Shown: in pieces, positions 24,672 to 34,434 of the stretch | Numbering within the stretch: the first letter of the stretch is position 1 | How the letters are laid out: the number at the start of each line of letters is the position of its first letter | Origin: Incurvaria masculella | Taxonomy: Eukaryota > Arthropoda > Insecta > Lepidoptera > Incurvariidae | Direction: 5' to 3' | Length of the DNA stretch: 64,000 bases | NCBI GenBank assembly: GCA_946894095.1 | Contig: OX335646.2 | Location: 19,276,077-19,340,076, forward strand | The notes under the pieces: model-generated | Told to the model about the DNA's origin: nothing | Database searches by the model: none | What the model saw: the letters and a program-made list of their open reading frames with translations, nothing else | Program-made: the position numbers and the translations under genes

Positions 24672-24990
24672 AACAAACAACGCAAATACCTACGCAGGAG
24701 CGTTGACGTAAACAAAGCATCTATGTTGACCTATGCATGTATTAACAACTAATGTAGCGTTATCGCCATAATCACCAAAACATTATTATTTCTGTGGAGT
24801 TCAATATCTCTAATAACTTTTATGAAATGCTTTAGAATAATTTATGTTTTATTGTTTACTGGGTAAGGCAATATCGAAAGCATTAAAGATGTATTTATTT
24901 CAATACAAACTAGTTTCTGTATTCGAAAGATATTATCTCTTCTGCTGTAAATGATTGAATATTTATTTTGAATAGGTTGGTCCCATTACA

Positions 24991-25004
24991 ATCGCCCCGT
25001 TACC
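24991..25004 (-). promoter_or_regulatory. Probable polypurine tract before the 3' LTR
   Basis: On the minus strand GGTAACGGGGCGAT directly precedes the TGTAATG start of the 3' LTR. It is purine-rich and lies where the plus-strand primer tract belongs, but is interrupted by pyrimidines, so the assignment rests mostly on position. Confidence 0.45.
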
Positions 25005-25048
25005 AGGTCGGACAGAAGTCCATATGACTCTCTGTTTGCCCTGGTAAC
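24999..25048. other. 9-bp stem hairpin next to the 3' LTR
   Basis: gttaccagg (24999-25007) and cctggtaac (25040-25048) are perfect inverted partners separated by 32 nt, overlapping the probable polypurine tract. A shorter ggtaac also sits next to the other LTR at 35840-35845. Confidence 0.5.
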
Positions 25049-25454
25049 AACTTTTCCTGTAGTTATCCTTTTTCCTTTCTATTATTTATTTCCTTGTTAC
25101 AAAATTTCACAACATTCATTTCTGACAAAGGTTTTTTTTTTTTCATGGTAAATATATGATTTTATTAGTTCAATAAAACTCCTTGTTATCATCTAAATAT
25201 TTAGTTTTAATTAAGTGTAATAAACATTGAGTACACATTAACTTATTATTATAATAATGCACCAATATCTCAACTAGGGCTTTATAATTCTAAGAATATA
25301 ATCTAATTGACCATTCATTATTTTTTTCCTTTATTCCCTCCTTTTGTTTTTACAATACCACACTTATATATTTTTAATGTCACTAAATGTATTCCGAAAT
25401 ACTCTTGAATTTTGGACACTGAAATACTAGGTCCTTAAAATAACTATGTTATTA
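25049..25454. other. Non-coding 3' internal region of the giant element
   Basis: AT-rich sequence between the nested LINE and the LTR. No ORF, env-like gene or RNA gene seen. Confidence 0.6.
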
Positions 25455-27364
25455 ATTATATATATATTTTTCTTCATCTCGTTTATTTGAGAGTCGTCGG
25501 CTATAATGATGTTCAGCCGGAAACAATCTGCTCCCGCCCAGGAACCTCCCGGGAAAAAGAGCAGATGTTATTTTCCTTCATTCCTCTTCTTCTGCATTGA
25601 TTTCGCCTAAATATCCACACATAAATTTGGTCATGATCATAGTGGTATCAACAGCCGCTTGTCGTTGGAGGATTTCAATTTTAATTTCTGCTTCCAAATC
25701 TCGTATATAATTATGAACGGTCTTGCAAATGATTCCAGTGTTTCCGATGACTATAGGTACAATTTTGCTGCTTGTGTTCCAAAGTCTTTGAATTTCTATT
25801 TTCAATGCGTGATATTTGGACAGTTTTTCAATTTCTTTTTTTGTGTTATTGTAATCTGATGGCACCGTGACGTCTATTAAATAGGTTATGTTATTTAATT
25901 TGTTGGTATAAATTAGATCCGGTCGATTATTTGGGAGGGCATAATCTGTTGTTACCGGTATTTCCCATAATATTTTTGCACTTTCATTTTCGATGACATG
26001 TGGTTCATTTAAAGGACATTTCCACCAAAATTTTGTAGTTTCAAAATTGTGTTTTTTTCTCAAACACCAATATATATATTTTACAAGTTTATTATGTCTT
26101 TTGAGGTAAAGTGGTTGGACCAAAATCTTGCAGCCTGATATAATATGCATAACGGTTTCGTCTTTCTCGTGGCACAATCTACATTTTCCATCGGAGTCCT
26201 TTTTTAAAATATCTCGTTCAAATTGTCGAGTGATTATAGCCTGGTCTTGAATGGCAAAAATTTGTGATTCCAGTTTAGGTGTGATTGGTTTTTTTTTTAA
26301 CCACGTAAAAGATTTCATGTAGTCAATATTGGGGCATAAAAGAACTTGTCGCACAATTTGACCGTGCAAAGGCTTGATTTTCCATTTTTCTTTCATTTGA
26401 TTTATCTGACATTTTAAAATTTTAGTGTCGTTTTCAGTAGGTTCATCTAAATTCAATTCATAGCGAAATTGGGCACCTTCTTTTTGAATACTGTGTATGG
26501 CTTTTTCGTAGTCGCTTAATTGTATTGCTCGTATGATGATATCACATTCATCTTGTAAATATTTTTCAAATTTAATACTTAATCGTTTGTAGAGGTTTTC
26601 TATGTTCAATAACCCTCTTCCTCCCTCGTGTATTGGTAAGTACAATCGTTCCACATCTGCTTTTTGTTGATGCGTTTTGTAAATATTCAATATTTTTCTA
26701 GTTTTGATATCAATTTTTTGCAACTCTTTTATATTATAATTAATTACATTGAATGTATAAATCAGGACTGGTACTGCGTAACTATTTATTGCTCTTACTA
26801 TGTTACGAGCATTTAATTTAGATTGAAGTATTCTTCTTAACCGGGTGAAATATTCTTTTTTTCTACACAATTTTATGTTTTTATGATCAATTTCTCCATT
26901 TTCATGTATCCCTAAATATTTATACTTTTCATTTATTTTAAGACATTCTATCTCATTTCCATCTAAAAGAATGTGGTTTTCACCATAGCATTGATTCATT
27001 TTTCCACACTTCATTTCAAGAACACTACATTTGTTTAGACCAAATTCCATGCCGATATTTCTCGTGTATATTTCTACAGTATCAATCAAAATTGCCATTT
27101 CATGTTTATTTTTGGCATACAGTTTGATGTCATCCATATACATGAGGTGATTAAATAACATTCCACTTTTCAATTTATATCCAGTTCTCGCGTAATTTTT
27201 CAGCATTATCGATAACGGATTTAGACTGAGGCAAAATAGTAATGGTGACATGGAGTCTCCTTGGTAAATACCTCTATTGATTTTAATTGGACTTGTTGTA
27301 ACTACTGCATGAGCGCCCATAGCTGACATGATCGTTTGCCATTGTTTCATAGATTTTTCAAGAA

Positions 27365-27370
<6 letters not shown>
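25455..27370 (-). mobile_element. 5'-truncated R2/R4/Dong-type LINE nested in the Gypsy element
   Basis: The minus-strand LINE carries the 590-codon ORF at 25578-27350 plus a short 3' UTR. It is flanked by AT microsatellites on both sides: about 31 TA units at its 5' side (27371-27433) and a shorter ta run with attaatta at its 3' side (25451-25467). R4/Dong elements of the restriction-like-endonuclease group are known to insert in TAA/TA-type repeats, which fits. It lies in the same orientation as pol, between pol and the 3' LTR. Confidence 0.7.
25578..27350 (-). CDS. Reverse transcriptase with C-terminal restriction-like endonuclease, N-truncated
   Basis: An uninterrupted 590-codon frame. 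Residues 27-40 (GIYQGDSMSPLLFC) are RT motif B, residues 71-78 (YMDDIKLY) the catalytic motif C, and residues 143-148 (KYKYLG) the following motif E region. Residues 390-407 form a C-x2-C-x8-H-x4-C zinc knuckle, followed by the endonuclease core RPD at 476-478 and LIDVTVP at 491-497, then the KY..LK..E helix near 512-520. This RT-knuckle-RLE order is characteristic of R2, R4/Dong and NeSL-group LINEs, which nick a target and prime reverse transcription there. RT motifs before B, including the first catalytic Asp, and all N-terminal DNA-binding motifs are missing. The listed Met is therefore only the first ATG after truncation, and the protein cannot be an active RT by itself. Confidence 0.85.
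   Translation of the reverse strand: MKQWQTIMSAMGAHAVVTTSPIKINRGIYQGDSMSPLLFCLSLNPLSIMLKNYARTGYKLKSGMLFNHLMYMDDIKLYAKNKHEMAILIDTVEIYTRNIGMEFGLNKCSVLEMKCGKMNQCYGENHILLDGNEIECLKINEKYKYLGIHENGEIDHKNIKLCRKKEYFTRLRRILQSKLNARNIVRAINSYAVPVLIYTFNVINYNIKELQKIDIKTRKILNIYKTHQQKADVERLYLPIHEGGRGLLNIENLYKRLSIKFEKYLQDECDIIIRAIQLSDYEKAIHSIQKEGAQFRYELNLDEPTENDTKILKCQINQMKEKWKIKPLHGQIVRQVLLCPNIDYMKSFTWLKKKPITPKLESQIFAIQDQAIITRQFERDILKKDSDGKCRLCHEKDETVMHIISGCKILVQPLYLKRHNKLVKYIYWCLRKKHNFETTKFWWKCPLNEPHVIENESAKILWEIPVTTDYALPNNRPDLIYTNKLNNITYLIDVTVPSDYNNTKKEIEKLSKYHALKIEIQRLWNTSSKIVPIVIGNTGIICKTVHNYIRDLEAEIKIEILQRQAAVDTTMIMTKFMCGYLGEINAEEEE

Positions 27371-27433
<63 letters not shown>
27371..27433. repeat. (TA)n microsatellite at the LINE 5' junction
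   Basis: About 31 TA units between the truncated LINE and the 3' end of pol. Probably the target tract into which the LINE inserted, later expanded. Confidence 0.95.
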
Positions 27434-27435
<2 letters not shown>

Positions 27436-27517
27436 CCTACCAGTCTCAGTCTTAGGGCAATGATCTTATCATGTTATCAATTGCCTGTTATTAAATGGGT
27501 TGTTATCAATGGTAACT

Positions 27518-29611
27518 TTATGTGTAATATTTACTTAAATGTATCGCATTTATGTTACCCTTCATATGTTTCATTTGTACATCCATTAGCGTGTAGACAT
27601 TTGGGAATGGTATTGCTACAACAATATATGGTCCATCATATAATAATGCAAACTTTTTAGTTATCTTCTTTTGAGAATCTGACTTTGTATACCTTCGTAC
27701 CTTTACTAAATCACCAATATTAAATTCTATGGTTCGATGTGTCCTATCATATCTATCGGAACGATAATTTGCTGCCTTGTTTAGGTTTTGTCTCACTTGT
27801 TCCCAAATATCTTGTTTTTTGTTGTGATCAGTACTAAAACCTATCGATTTGTCCAGTTGCAGACCTGTCGATTTACCAAATAATATTTCATTAGGTGTAT
27901 AACCTGTACTCATGTGTTTAGTGTTATTGTAAAGGATTTCTATATCTTCTACTAAGTCTGCCCAACCCTTATGATTTTTGTGACAATAAGTTCTAAATAT
28001 TCTGCCTAATTCTTTATTTACCCTTTCTGTGGTATTTGGACGAGGATTCCTAACAGTGGTGTGTATTTTGTTTATTCCGAATTTATTTAAAGTTTCACCC
28101 CAAACCTTTCCTATAAATTGTGATCCATTATCAGTCATAACAGCTTTTGGTTGTATGTTTTTCATAAAGTCCCGAAGACGTCCTGCCACCGCTTGTGCTG
28201 TAGCCTTTCGAATTGCATACAGTCTTACAAATTTACTGAATGAGTCTTGTATTACTAATATGTACGTCAACCCAAAACGGCCCACAGGAAGAGGTCCATA
28301 TAGATCGCACATTACTAAATCTCCAATGTTATTTACAATTATAGATTGACACTTCCCTACAAATTTGACGTTATTTGATTTAGCCAATTGACATAGAGAA
28401 CAAGCCCTAATTATTTGTTTAACGCGTTTGGACATATTTTTCCAGAAGAATCTAACTTTCAAAAGTTCCACTACCTTATAAATACCAAGGTGCCCCATTT
28501 CTAGATGGACCTGCATCACAATATCCTTGTGCAAACTTTCAGGTAACAATAACAGTTTATTCGAATCCGGCGCAGGAAAGTAGTAGACAATTTCATTTAT
28601 TAATTTACATTTACTAGCCATTTTTTTTATGACCTTATAATCTTCATTACCTTCTGAATAACTCGCATCAATTATGCAACCCTTGATTTTAGCAATAAGA
28701 TGGTCTGCATTTTGATATTGTTTTATTTCCGTTAGTTTCCTTAGCGTTATCTGGTCCGTTTTGTATTGTAAAAGTGTGATATCGGGGCACCAATTTTTGT
28801 TCTCTTGTACCTCAATAGATTTTGTCGGGTACCTTGACAGAACATCGGCTACTATGTTCTCACAGCCCTTGATGTGTTGAATTTTATAATCAAATTGCTC
28901 TAAATATAACACCCATCGGGTAACTCTATTGTTTTGTAGGTTCCATGTTTTAACAAAAAGAATGGCCTTATGATCTGTTCTTATTACAAGTTTAGCTCCT
29001 CGTAGGAACGTTTCGAATTTTCGAACACAATAAATGATTGCCCAAAGTTCTTGTTCAGTGACAGTCCAACGTAATTCAGATCCTTTCAAAGATCTACTGC
29101 AATATGCTAATACGCGATGGTCTCCTTCTTGTCCTTCCTGATAAAGTTCGCCTGCTATTCCTACCCCAGAGCTGTCGGTCTGAAGGAAGTATGGTTGGTT
29201 AATATCTGCATGATGAAGAATGACAGTAGAGATAAATTTAGACTTCATTTCATCAAATGCTAATTGTTCATTATTTCCCCAATGCCATCGATTGTCCTTT
29301 TTTAATAATGCACACAAAGGAATGATGACGTCACTGTAATGATCAACAAATTTCCTGTAGTAATTGCAAAGCCCCAAAAAGGCACGTAACTGCTTAATTT
29401 TTTTAGGTACTGGGAAATTTTGTATTGACGCTATTTTGTCAGGATCCGTTCGAATTCCGTTGGTGGAAATGATGTGACCTAACATCTTTACTTCCTTCAT
29501 TAAAAACTGACACTTCTCTAAATTGCATGTCAATTCGGCTTGTTTAAGACGTTCAAATATTATATTCAAATGGTCGATATGATCTTCTAATGATCCATTG
29601 GTCAACACAGC
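27518..29611 (-). pseudogene. pol, second part: RT end, RNase H, integrase (giant Gypsy element)
   Basis: The frame is the same as that of 29612-30958 and is separated from it only by a TAA stop at 29612-29614. Counting from the first codon after GCT (29608), the RT thumb occupies residues 1-100 (KMLGHIIS, LRAFLGLCNYYRKF). RNase H starts at about 138 with catalytic TDSSG (Asp145) and TDHK at 211. The integrase zinc domain has His368, His373, Cys403 and Cys406. The catalytic core has Asp435, Asp493 and Glu528, a 34-residue D-E gap close to the usual 35. The C-terminal domain ends at residue 696. All catalytic residues expected for RNase H and integrase are present. There is no ATG-led start here, so expression needs read-through of the stop or an internal start. 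Confidence 0.88.
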
Positions 29612-30958
29612 TTAGTCATCAAGGTAATTGACACAAAAATCCCTTGTATCTTCACCTAAAATTATTCCCATTGCTCTACTGAAGCTCCCGACTGACGTTT
29701 TTAATCCTTGAGGTAATACACAATAAGTAAATGATTTCCCACCGAAAGTGAATCCAGTGTACTTTCTGCTTTCTTCTGACAATGGTATTTGGAAATAAGC
29801 ATTATTAAGATCTATTGTTGAGATAAATTTAACCCCATTAAATCGATGCAGAACATCAGCCTGCAGAGGAGGCGCTTCAGAGTCAGATTCCATATTTTTA
29901 TTTAGTTCTCTAGCATCTAACAACACTCGGACTGATCCATCCTTTTTTAAGGTAAATGTTAACGGACTACTATAGGGAGTAGCTTCTCGCTTGATAATGC
30001 CTAATTCTTCCATTTCTTTTAATTTCTCACCTACCTTTTCTCTATACGCATAAGGCACTGGGTATGAACGCTTAATAAAAGGCCTAAGATCCGTCATTCT
30101 AATTTTGTGTGTATATATTTTAGTCCTGCCCAATCTTTTCGTAAACAATTCTTGGTGTTTGAGTAAAGACTCTCGTAATAACTTTTGTTCCGACTCCTTT
30201 AGGTGACCCAATTTTGATTTTACCTGTTCATTAAAGTTAATGTCAAACTCTGCGGTATCTATTATCATAAGTTGTTGTGATTTTAACTTGCAAGAGTCGC
30301 CCTTTAGTGGTATATTAATATCCTTATTACTGACAGTAAACTGTAGTTTACTTATTCCTCGACAACAGGTTATACTTGCTTTATTCTCCACTAACCAATC
30401 AAACCCTAAAATCATTGGCCTGATCAAATTCGGTACAACTAAAAACCGTGTCTCTACAATAAAAGATCCAAAATTTAAAGGTACCATGACGACCTTGTTA
30501 ATTTTTGTACTTTTTTGGCCAACAGCTCCTCGTATTTGCAATGATTTAATAGGTATGGCGGGTATTAATATATCTGATTTTGAACATAATTCGTTGAGAA
30601 AACCTTCAGCTATGCATGTGATTTGACTGCCAGTATCAATTAGACAAGTGCTTTGTGAATCGTATACAGTTACTGTTACTATCGGAGATACTAAACTGTC
30701 ATTTTCACCTTCACCTTCAGTGTCAAACATCGATAGCACGGTAAGCTTATCTTGGTTTGTGTGTACATTTTGTTCGCCTATATATTTTTTTGAATTGATT
30801 TGTAACGCGTCAACTACTTGATTTAATGAGTCTTTCTGAGCTTCTGTCTTGTAACCTAACCCATAGTTATTTATTTGTTCTCTTATTTTTATTGGCTTAA
30901 GTATACCATTCGAACCTTTTCCAAGTGGGTGGCCTGGTTGCCAACCACACCTTAACAT
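29612..30958 (-). CDS. pol, first part: G-patch, protease, RT to YLDD (giant Gypsy element)
   Basis: A 448-codon frame. Residues 5-37 form a G-patch-like segment (GWQPGHPLGKG ... YGLGYK). The aspartic protease follows with LIDTGSQ (Asp108) and its partner ILGFDWL at 183-189. RT fingers and palm run from about 290: LLDARELNK at 346-354, motif A TIDLNNAYFQIPL at 381-393, LPQGLKTS at 415-422, and YLDD at 445-448. The frame ends there with TAA, in the middle of the RT. The ATG at 30958 is preceded two codons upstream by an in-frame TGA, so pol is not an overlapping frameshift extension of gag. It starts 26 nt after the gag stop in another frame. G-patch domains bind RNA-helicase or nucleic-acid partners and occur beside the protease in some retroviruses. 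Confidence 0.88.
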   Translation of the reverse strand: MLRCGWQPGHPLGKGSNGILKPIKIREQINNYGLGYKTEAQKDSLNQVVDALQINSKKYIGEQNVHTNQDKLTVLSMFDTEGEGENDSLVSPIVTVTVYDSQSTCLIDTGSQITCIAEGFLNELCSKSDILIPAIPIKSLQIRGAVGQKSTKINKVVMVPLNFGSFIVETRFLVVPNLIRPMILGFDWLVENKASITCCRGISKLQFTVSNKDINIPLKGDSCKLKSQQLMIIDTAEFDINFNEQVKSKLGHLKESEQKLLRESLLKHQELFTKRLGRTKIYTHKIRMTDLRPFIKRSYPVPYAYREKVGEKLKEMEELGIIKREATPYSSPLTFTLKKDGSVRVLLDARELNKNMESDSEAPPLQADVLHRFNGVKFISTIDLNNAYFQIPLSEESRKYTGFTFGGKSFTYCVLPQGLKTSVGSFSRAMGIILGEDTRDFCVNYLDD

Positions 30959-30984
30959 TATATTCAGAGCTTTATATGGAATCC

Positions 30985-32025
30985 CTAATTCTGAGACTGG
31001 CTCGGGTCCTCCAACCTCGGGAAGTTTGGCACACTGTTTACACTTGAACTCACTGCACTAACACTCAATCTTGGATCTACCTCCACTACGTTTGCGGATC
31101 TTGGTGAATCGGTGGTCAAGTCTACTGCATTTGCCCGGTTGGACTGTCTCCAATTCCTACTGCGCCAATTATTGTTACGCGTCTGTGGGTAGGTGGGAAT
31201 TGTTGTCATTGGGACAGTGGGAGTGTTATCCAATCTTCGTAAAAATTCAGCTGCCTCCCTTATGGTTCCATTTGACCTTGAAGCCCAAAGAACTATCACC
31301 TCCCTTGGAAAATGTCTTATAACATCCGATATCAACTGGTCTTCCGGAAGCTCATGCTTAAGCATCTTGGCTTGGCTAACCAAATACATAAAGTGCCCAA
31401 ACATCGTAGGGTGTTTTGATCGGTCCCATTGTCCATGGGTTATTTCCCTTCGCAGAGCGCCTTGCTCACTCTCACCCCAGTAGGTCGCCAAAAAATCTTT
31501 CTCAAAGTCATCTAACGTCAGCCAACAGGATTTAGAGATTCGAGCCCAACATTTAGCTTCTCCGTCTAGACATTCTAGAATAATGTCCAATTCACGTCCT
31601 TGTCCGGTTGACCTACGCAGGAACCCTTTTAAGCTCTCGATAAAATCTACTGGGTGTATTTTCCCCTTTCCCGTGAATTTTGGTTTTTCGTGGTGCGACA
31701 AAATAGTGACTACGGCCGGTCGGTCGGTCACAATTGACGGGGTAACGATTGCACCTGTAGTTGAAGCGCTGATAGTGGGTTGGTCAATCGCGATTGAAGG
31801 TGTGTTGTTTGCAGAAGTAGTTGGTATATCAGTGATAAGAGTATTGTCGTGAGATTCCGATCTCTTTATATGTTCTTCCAATAAGGAAACTTTTCTGCTG
31901 ATTGGTTGCATATGACGTTTTATCATAAGATTTATAGCATATAAAGTATTCGGTTTTTTTTTTACAACACCTTTTCCTTTTGTTGCACTCGTTTTTTCGA
32001 GAGCGTTTGCTTTTGGACGAACCAT
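30985..32025 (-). CDS. gag of the giant Gypsy element
   Basis: 346 codons from ATG at 32025 to TAG. The N-terminus is basic (KGKGVVKKK), followed by a Ser/Thr/Ile-rich linker (residues 55-110). The capsid-like region at about 112-275 contains KFTGKGKIHPVDFIESLK, CLDGEAKCWARI, FEKDFLATYWGESEQ and the FGHFMYLVSQA helix, the pattern of Ty3/Gypsy retrotransposon gag. The C-terminus is Arg/Asn-rich (NNNWRSRNWRQ), a likely nucleic-acid-binding tail; there is no CCHC zinc knuckle. The frame is intact. A candidate splice acceptor lies 20 nt before the ATG. The protein should form the cytoplasmic particle that packages the element RNA. Confidence 0.8.
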   Translation of the reverse strand: MVRPKANALEKTSATKGKGVVKKKPNTLYAINLMIKRHMQPISRKVSLLEEHIKRSESHDNTLITDIPTTSANNTPSIAIDQPTISASTTGAIVTPSIVTDRPAVVTILSHHEKPKFTGKGKIHPVDFIESLKGFLRRSTGQGRELDIILECLDGEAKCWARISKSCWLTLDDFEKDFLATYWGESEQGALRREITHGQWDRSKHPTMFGHFMYLVSQAKMLKHELPEDQLISDVIRHFPREVIVLWASRSNGTIREAAEFLRRLDNTPTVPMTTIPTYPQTRNNNWRSRNWRQSNRANAVDLTTDSPRSANVVEVDPRLSVSAVSSSVNSVPNFPRLEDPSQSQN

Positions 32026-32044
32026 TTTGTAATTGGTGATTTAC

Positions 32045-32050
32045 CCTGCG
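32045..32050 (-). promoter_or_regulatory. Candidate splice acceptor just upstream of gag
   Basis: Minus strand: a T-rich stretch then ttaattcgcag|GGTAAATC, with the AG at 32047-32046 and the gag ATG 20 nt downstream. Paired with the donor after the 5' LTR promoter it would remove 7066 nt. Predicted from consensus only. Confidence 0.4.
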
Positions 32051-33074
32051 AATTAATCGTACAAGAACACTTAGGTTTTGCATGAACCAGTAACTATATT
32101 TATATTAAATGGTTAGGGACAAATGAATTTTGAAATAAATTAAAACTTTCGTCAAAAACAGTGGACGAGAGGGACAAGCAATTTTCAAAGAAAATAACCA
32201 TCTTCAAATTCTATTTAACATATTGTATGAACCCTTGTTTGTGTTCGGCCCTTTTTTTAAAATGTCATCTAAATTGGTTCAAAAATAATTACGACCATTC
32301 TAATTAAGTTCATATAATTATTATGATCGATATAGCGTGTGGTAATAATAAGGAAAAAAAAATAACCAATAATTACATTTTACCACTCCAAGTTTAGTTA
32401 TGAGTAATGAGAGAGTTTGATTTTTTAATTTAAATTTATATTATGTTACAACTATAAAATTCCTAACACATATTACTCGCAGGATGTAATACCTACGACC
32501 GCAACTACGCGACGATTTATACCGTAACCCAAACCCTTGAATTTAAACTATAATTAGGCTTTATAAGAAAAATATTTAGCAAATGACAGATGCACTTCAC
32601 ATTCAATGTATAAAATGATCTGTATAAATTCGGTAAGTAAGGTTTGCGAGATGAGTTTAAAGGACCAGTTCCACAGTAGTAAGTTTAGAGAATTTGAATG
32701 CGGCCAAAGTACATACTGACGAGAATTGAGAATGGTTTAGACATGAAGGACACATTTATTTATTAATTTATTTTCTATATACACACTGCTTAATTTGTCT
32801 TTTTAACAGACGGCTTGATCATTATGAAAAAAGAAGAACCAACACAAAACTTCGCTGGGAGTCAAAATACAAATACCTTTCTATTCTTATGGCTAAACAA
32901 ATAATGATATGACACCATCCCTCTGAATGTAATGCAATATAATAAATAAGAGTGCTGTGATTTTAGAGCAACCTTAATAATTAAGTATAATTAACGAAAG
33001 AAAGACGAAACAAATTTATCTATTGGAAGTAAGGGAAACGTGCTGTTTGACGTGGCCTAAAATAACATAACAGT

Positions 33075-33985
33075 GTCCCTCAAAGATCCGTTCTTGGCCC
33101 GCTATTATTTTTAATTTTTATTAATGATCTTCCTAGTAATTTAACTAAATGTGATGTTTATGATACCAGCTGTACATCCTGGAGAAAAACATTACAGGAA
33201 TTACACGAAAGCCTTAAGGTAACACTACATGAATTATCGTACTGGTTTGAGTGTAATAATTTTAAACCAAACAAAAGTAAAAGTCAATATATAACTTATA
33301 GAAGGAAAATATTAATTTAAATAAAAATGAAGATATATTTACTTTTCCATAAAAAGAACGGAACTATGATATTTTTAGGGGTGGTTGTAGACAGTAACCT
33401 AAATTGGAAATAGCACACGGAAAATGTTTCTAAAAAAAAATTAGCAAGTGCATGTTACGCCCTTAAATCCCTAAAGAAAACATCTACTATTAAAACCCTA
33501 AAATTAGTATATTTTTCTAATATTGAATCGATAATAAGATACGGCCTTGAAGTCTGGGGAGCAAGCTCGGGTGTAGCAAAAGTATTAAAATTACAGAAAA
33601 AGGCCATTAGAATCATCAATGGCTCCAAATGGGATACGACCTGTAGACCACTGTTTAGAGAATTGAAATATGTACTGTGATTAACTTATATATCTTTACT
33701 GTGAGCACTATAACTATATACTTTTATAAATCTCCCTAATCTGCCCAAACAAGGCGTCCAGTTGTACTATTCCTTAAGAGACAGAAATAAGCTTGAACTA
33801 ACGTAAGCAAACAGCAAAATAAAGAAACAAAGTTCTATCTACCAATCAATTAACATATTTAGTAGGCTACCGAATGTAAAAGAGACTGCAGATTCAACTA
33901 ACGTATTTAGAAATAAACTTAAAGAATTCCTATTAGAAAATCCTTTCTACTCTCTCAGTGAATATTTCAATTATAATAAATAAAG
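33075..33985 (+). pseudogene. Decayed CR1/jockey-type LINE reverse transcriptase fragment
   Basis: Plus-strand frames, with stops and shifts, give VPQRSVLGPLLFLIFINDLP (RT motif B), then a damaged catalytic segment near 33150-33170 (DVYDTSC, with two residues of YADD apparently lost). These are followed by ELSYWFECNNFKPNKSKSQY, IFLGVVVDSNLNWK, YALKSLKKTSTIKTLKLVYF, RYGLEVWGASSG and a C-terminal NVFRNKLKEFLLENPFYSL. The order matches a CR1/jockey-like LINE from mid-RT to the end. It lies in the gag leader, antisense to the host element, so it was captured or inserted there. Inactive. Confidence 0.75.
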
Positions 33986-34068
33986 ATAATTTAGAACCTT
34001 AAATATAAGAAATAGTATTATTTAGTTGTGCTTATTGTATGTAAAAATTTATTGGTCGGCTTATGTGA

Positions 34069-34149
34069 TGTGTGTACCTATTTGTAATGAAATGTTGTGT
34101 GTACCTATTTATAATGAAATGTTGTGTGTACCTATTTATAATGAAATAT
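34069..34149. repeat. 27-bp minisatellite, three units
   Basis: Three units of tgtgtgtacctattt(g/a)taatgaaat spaced by 27 bp, in the leader of the giant element. Confidence 0.85.
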
Positions 34150-34434
34150 TTATATTCCTGCATGGTAATGATTCCGAAACAATAAACAATATTAGGCTGA
34201 CAAAGCATTTCGTAAAGATCAAATAACTAGCAGATGTAAATACAGCATGTAAGAAGATATACCTATCTGCAAAATATGTAAGTGAATGAAGTATGCTGCA
34301 ATTATAACGAATGGCTTTCCACCATCTCCTCTTCGGAGAAGTAGCTTGATAGTATATACTTGTAAAAATAGTAGATAAATTAAATGAATCAAGATACTAT
34401 ATGGTTTTGTATTTCAAAGTGTGTAGGGAACCAT

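Larger units (their letters stand above)
21275..24990 (-). repeat. 3' LTR of the giant Gypsy element (left copy)
   Basis: Begins TGTAATGAATCCACC and ends GGTCCCATTACA, with 7-bp inverted termini. It matches 35851-39584 at offset 14576 until about 24126, then at 14594 because of an 18-bp indel. Substitutions noticed: C/T near 21287 versus 35863, and T/A near 23286 versus 37862. It contains a 140-bp tandem repeat (22128-22480) and a GC-rich promoter island (24535-24720). Small open frames inside it are not conserved protein genes. Confidence 0.92.

Noticed and set aside
24552..24752. Overlapping GC-rich ORFs and a plus-strand TATAAA at 24668
   Set aside because: The island is better explained as the minus-strand LTR promoter. 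The plus-strand TATAAA lacks a matching initiator and DPE and would oppose gag-pol.
25049..27433. Possible env gene between pol and the 3' LTR
   Set aside because: The only long ORF there has RT and restriction-like endonuclease motifs; there is no signal peptide, furin site or transmembrane pattern of an envelope.
28029..31852. Plus-strand ORFs of 83-128 codons opposite gag and pol
   Set aside because: Shadows of the minus-strand coding frames, with no own domains.
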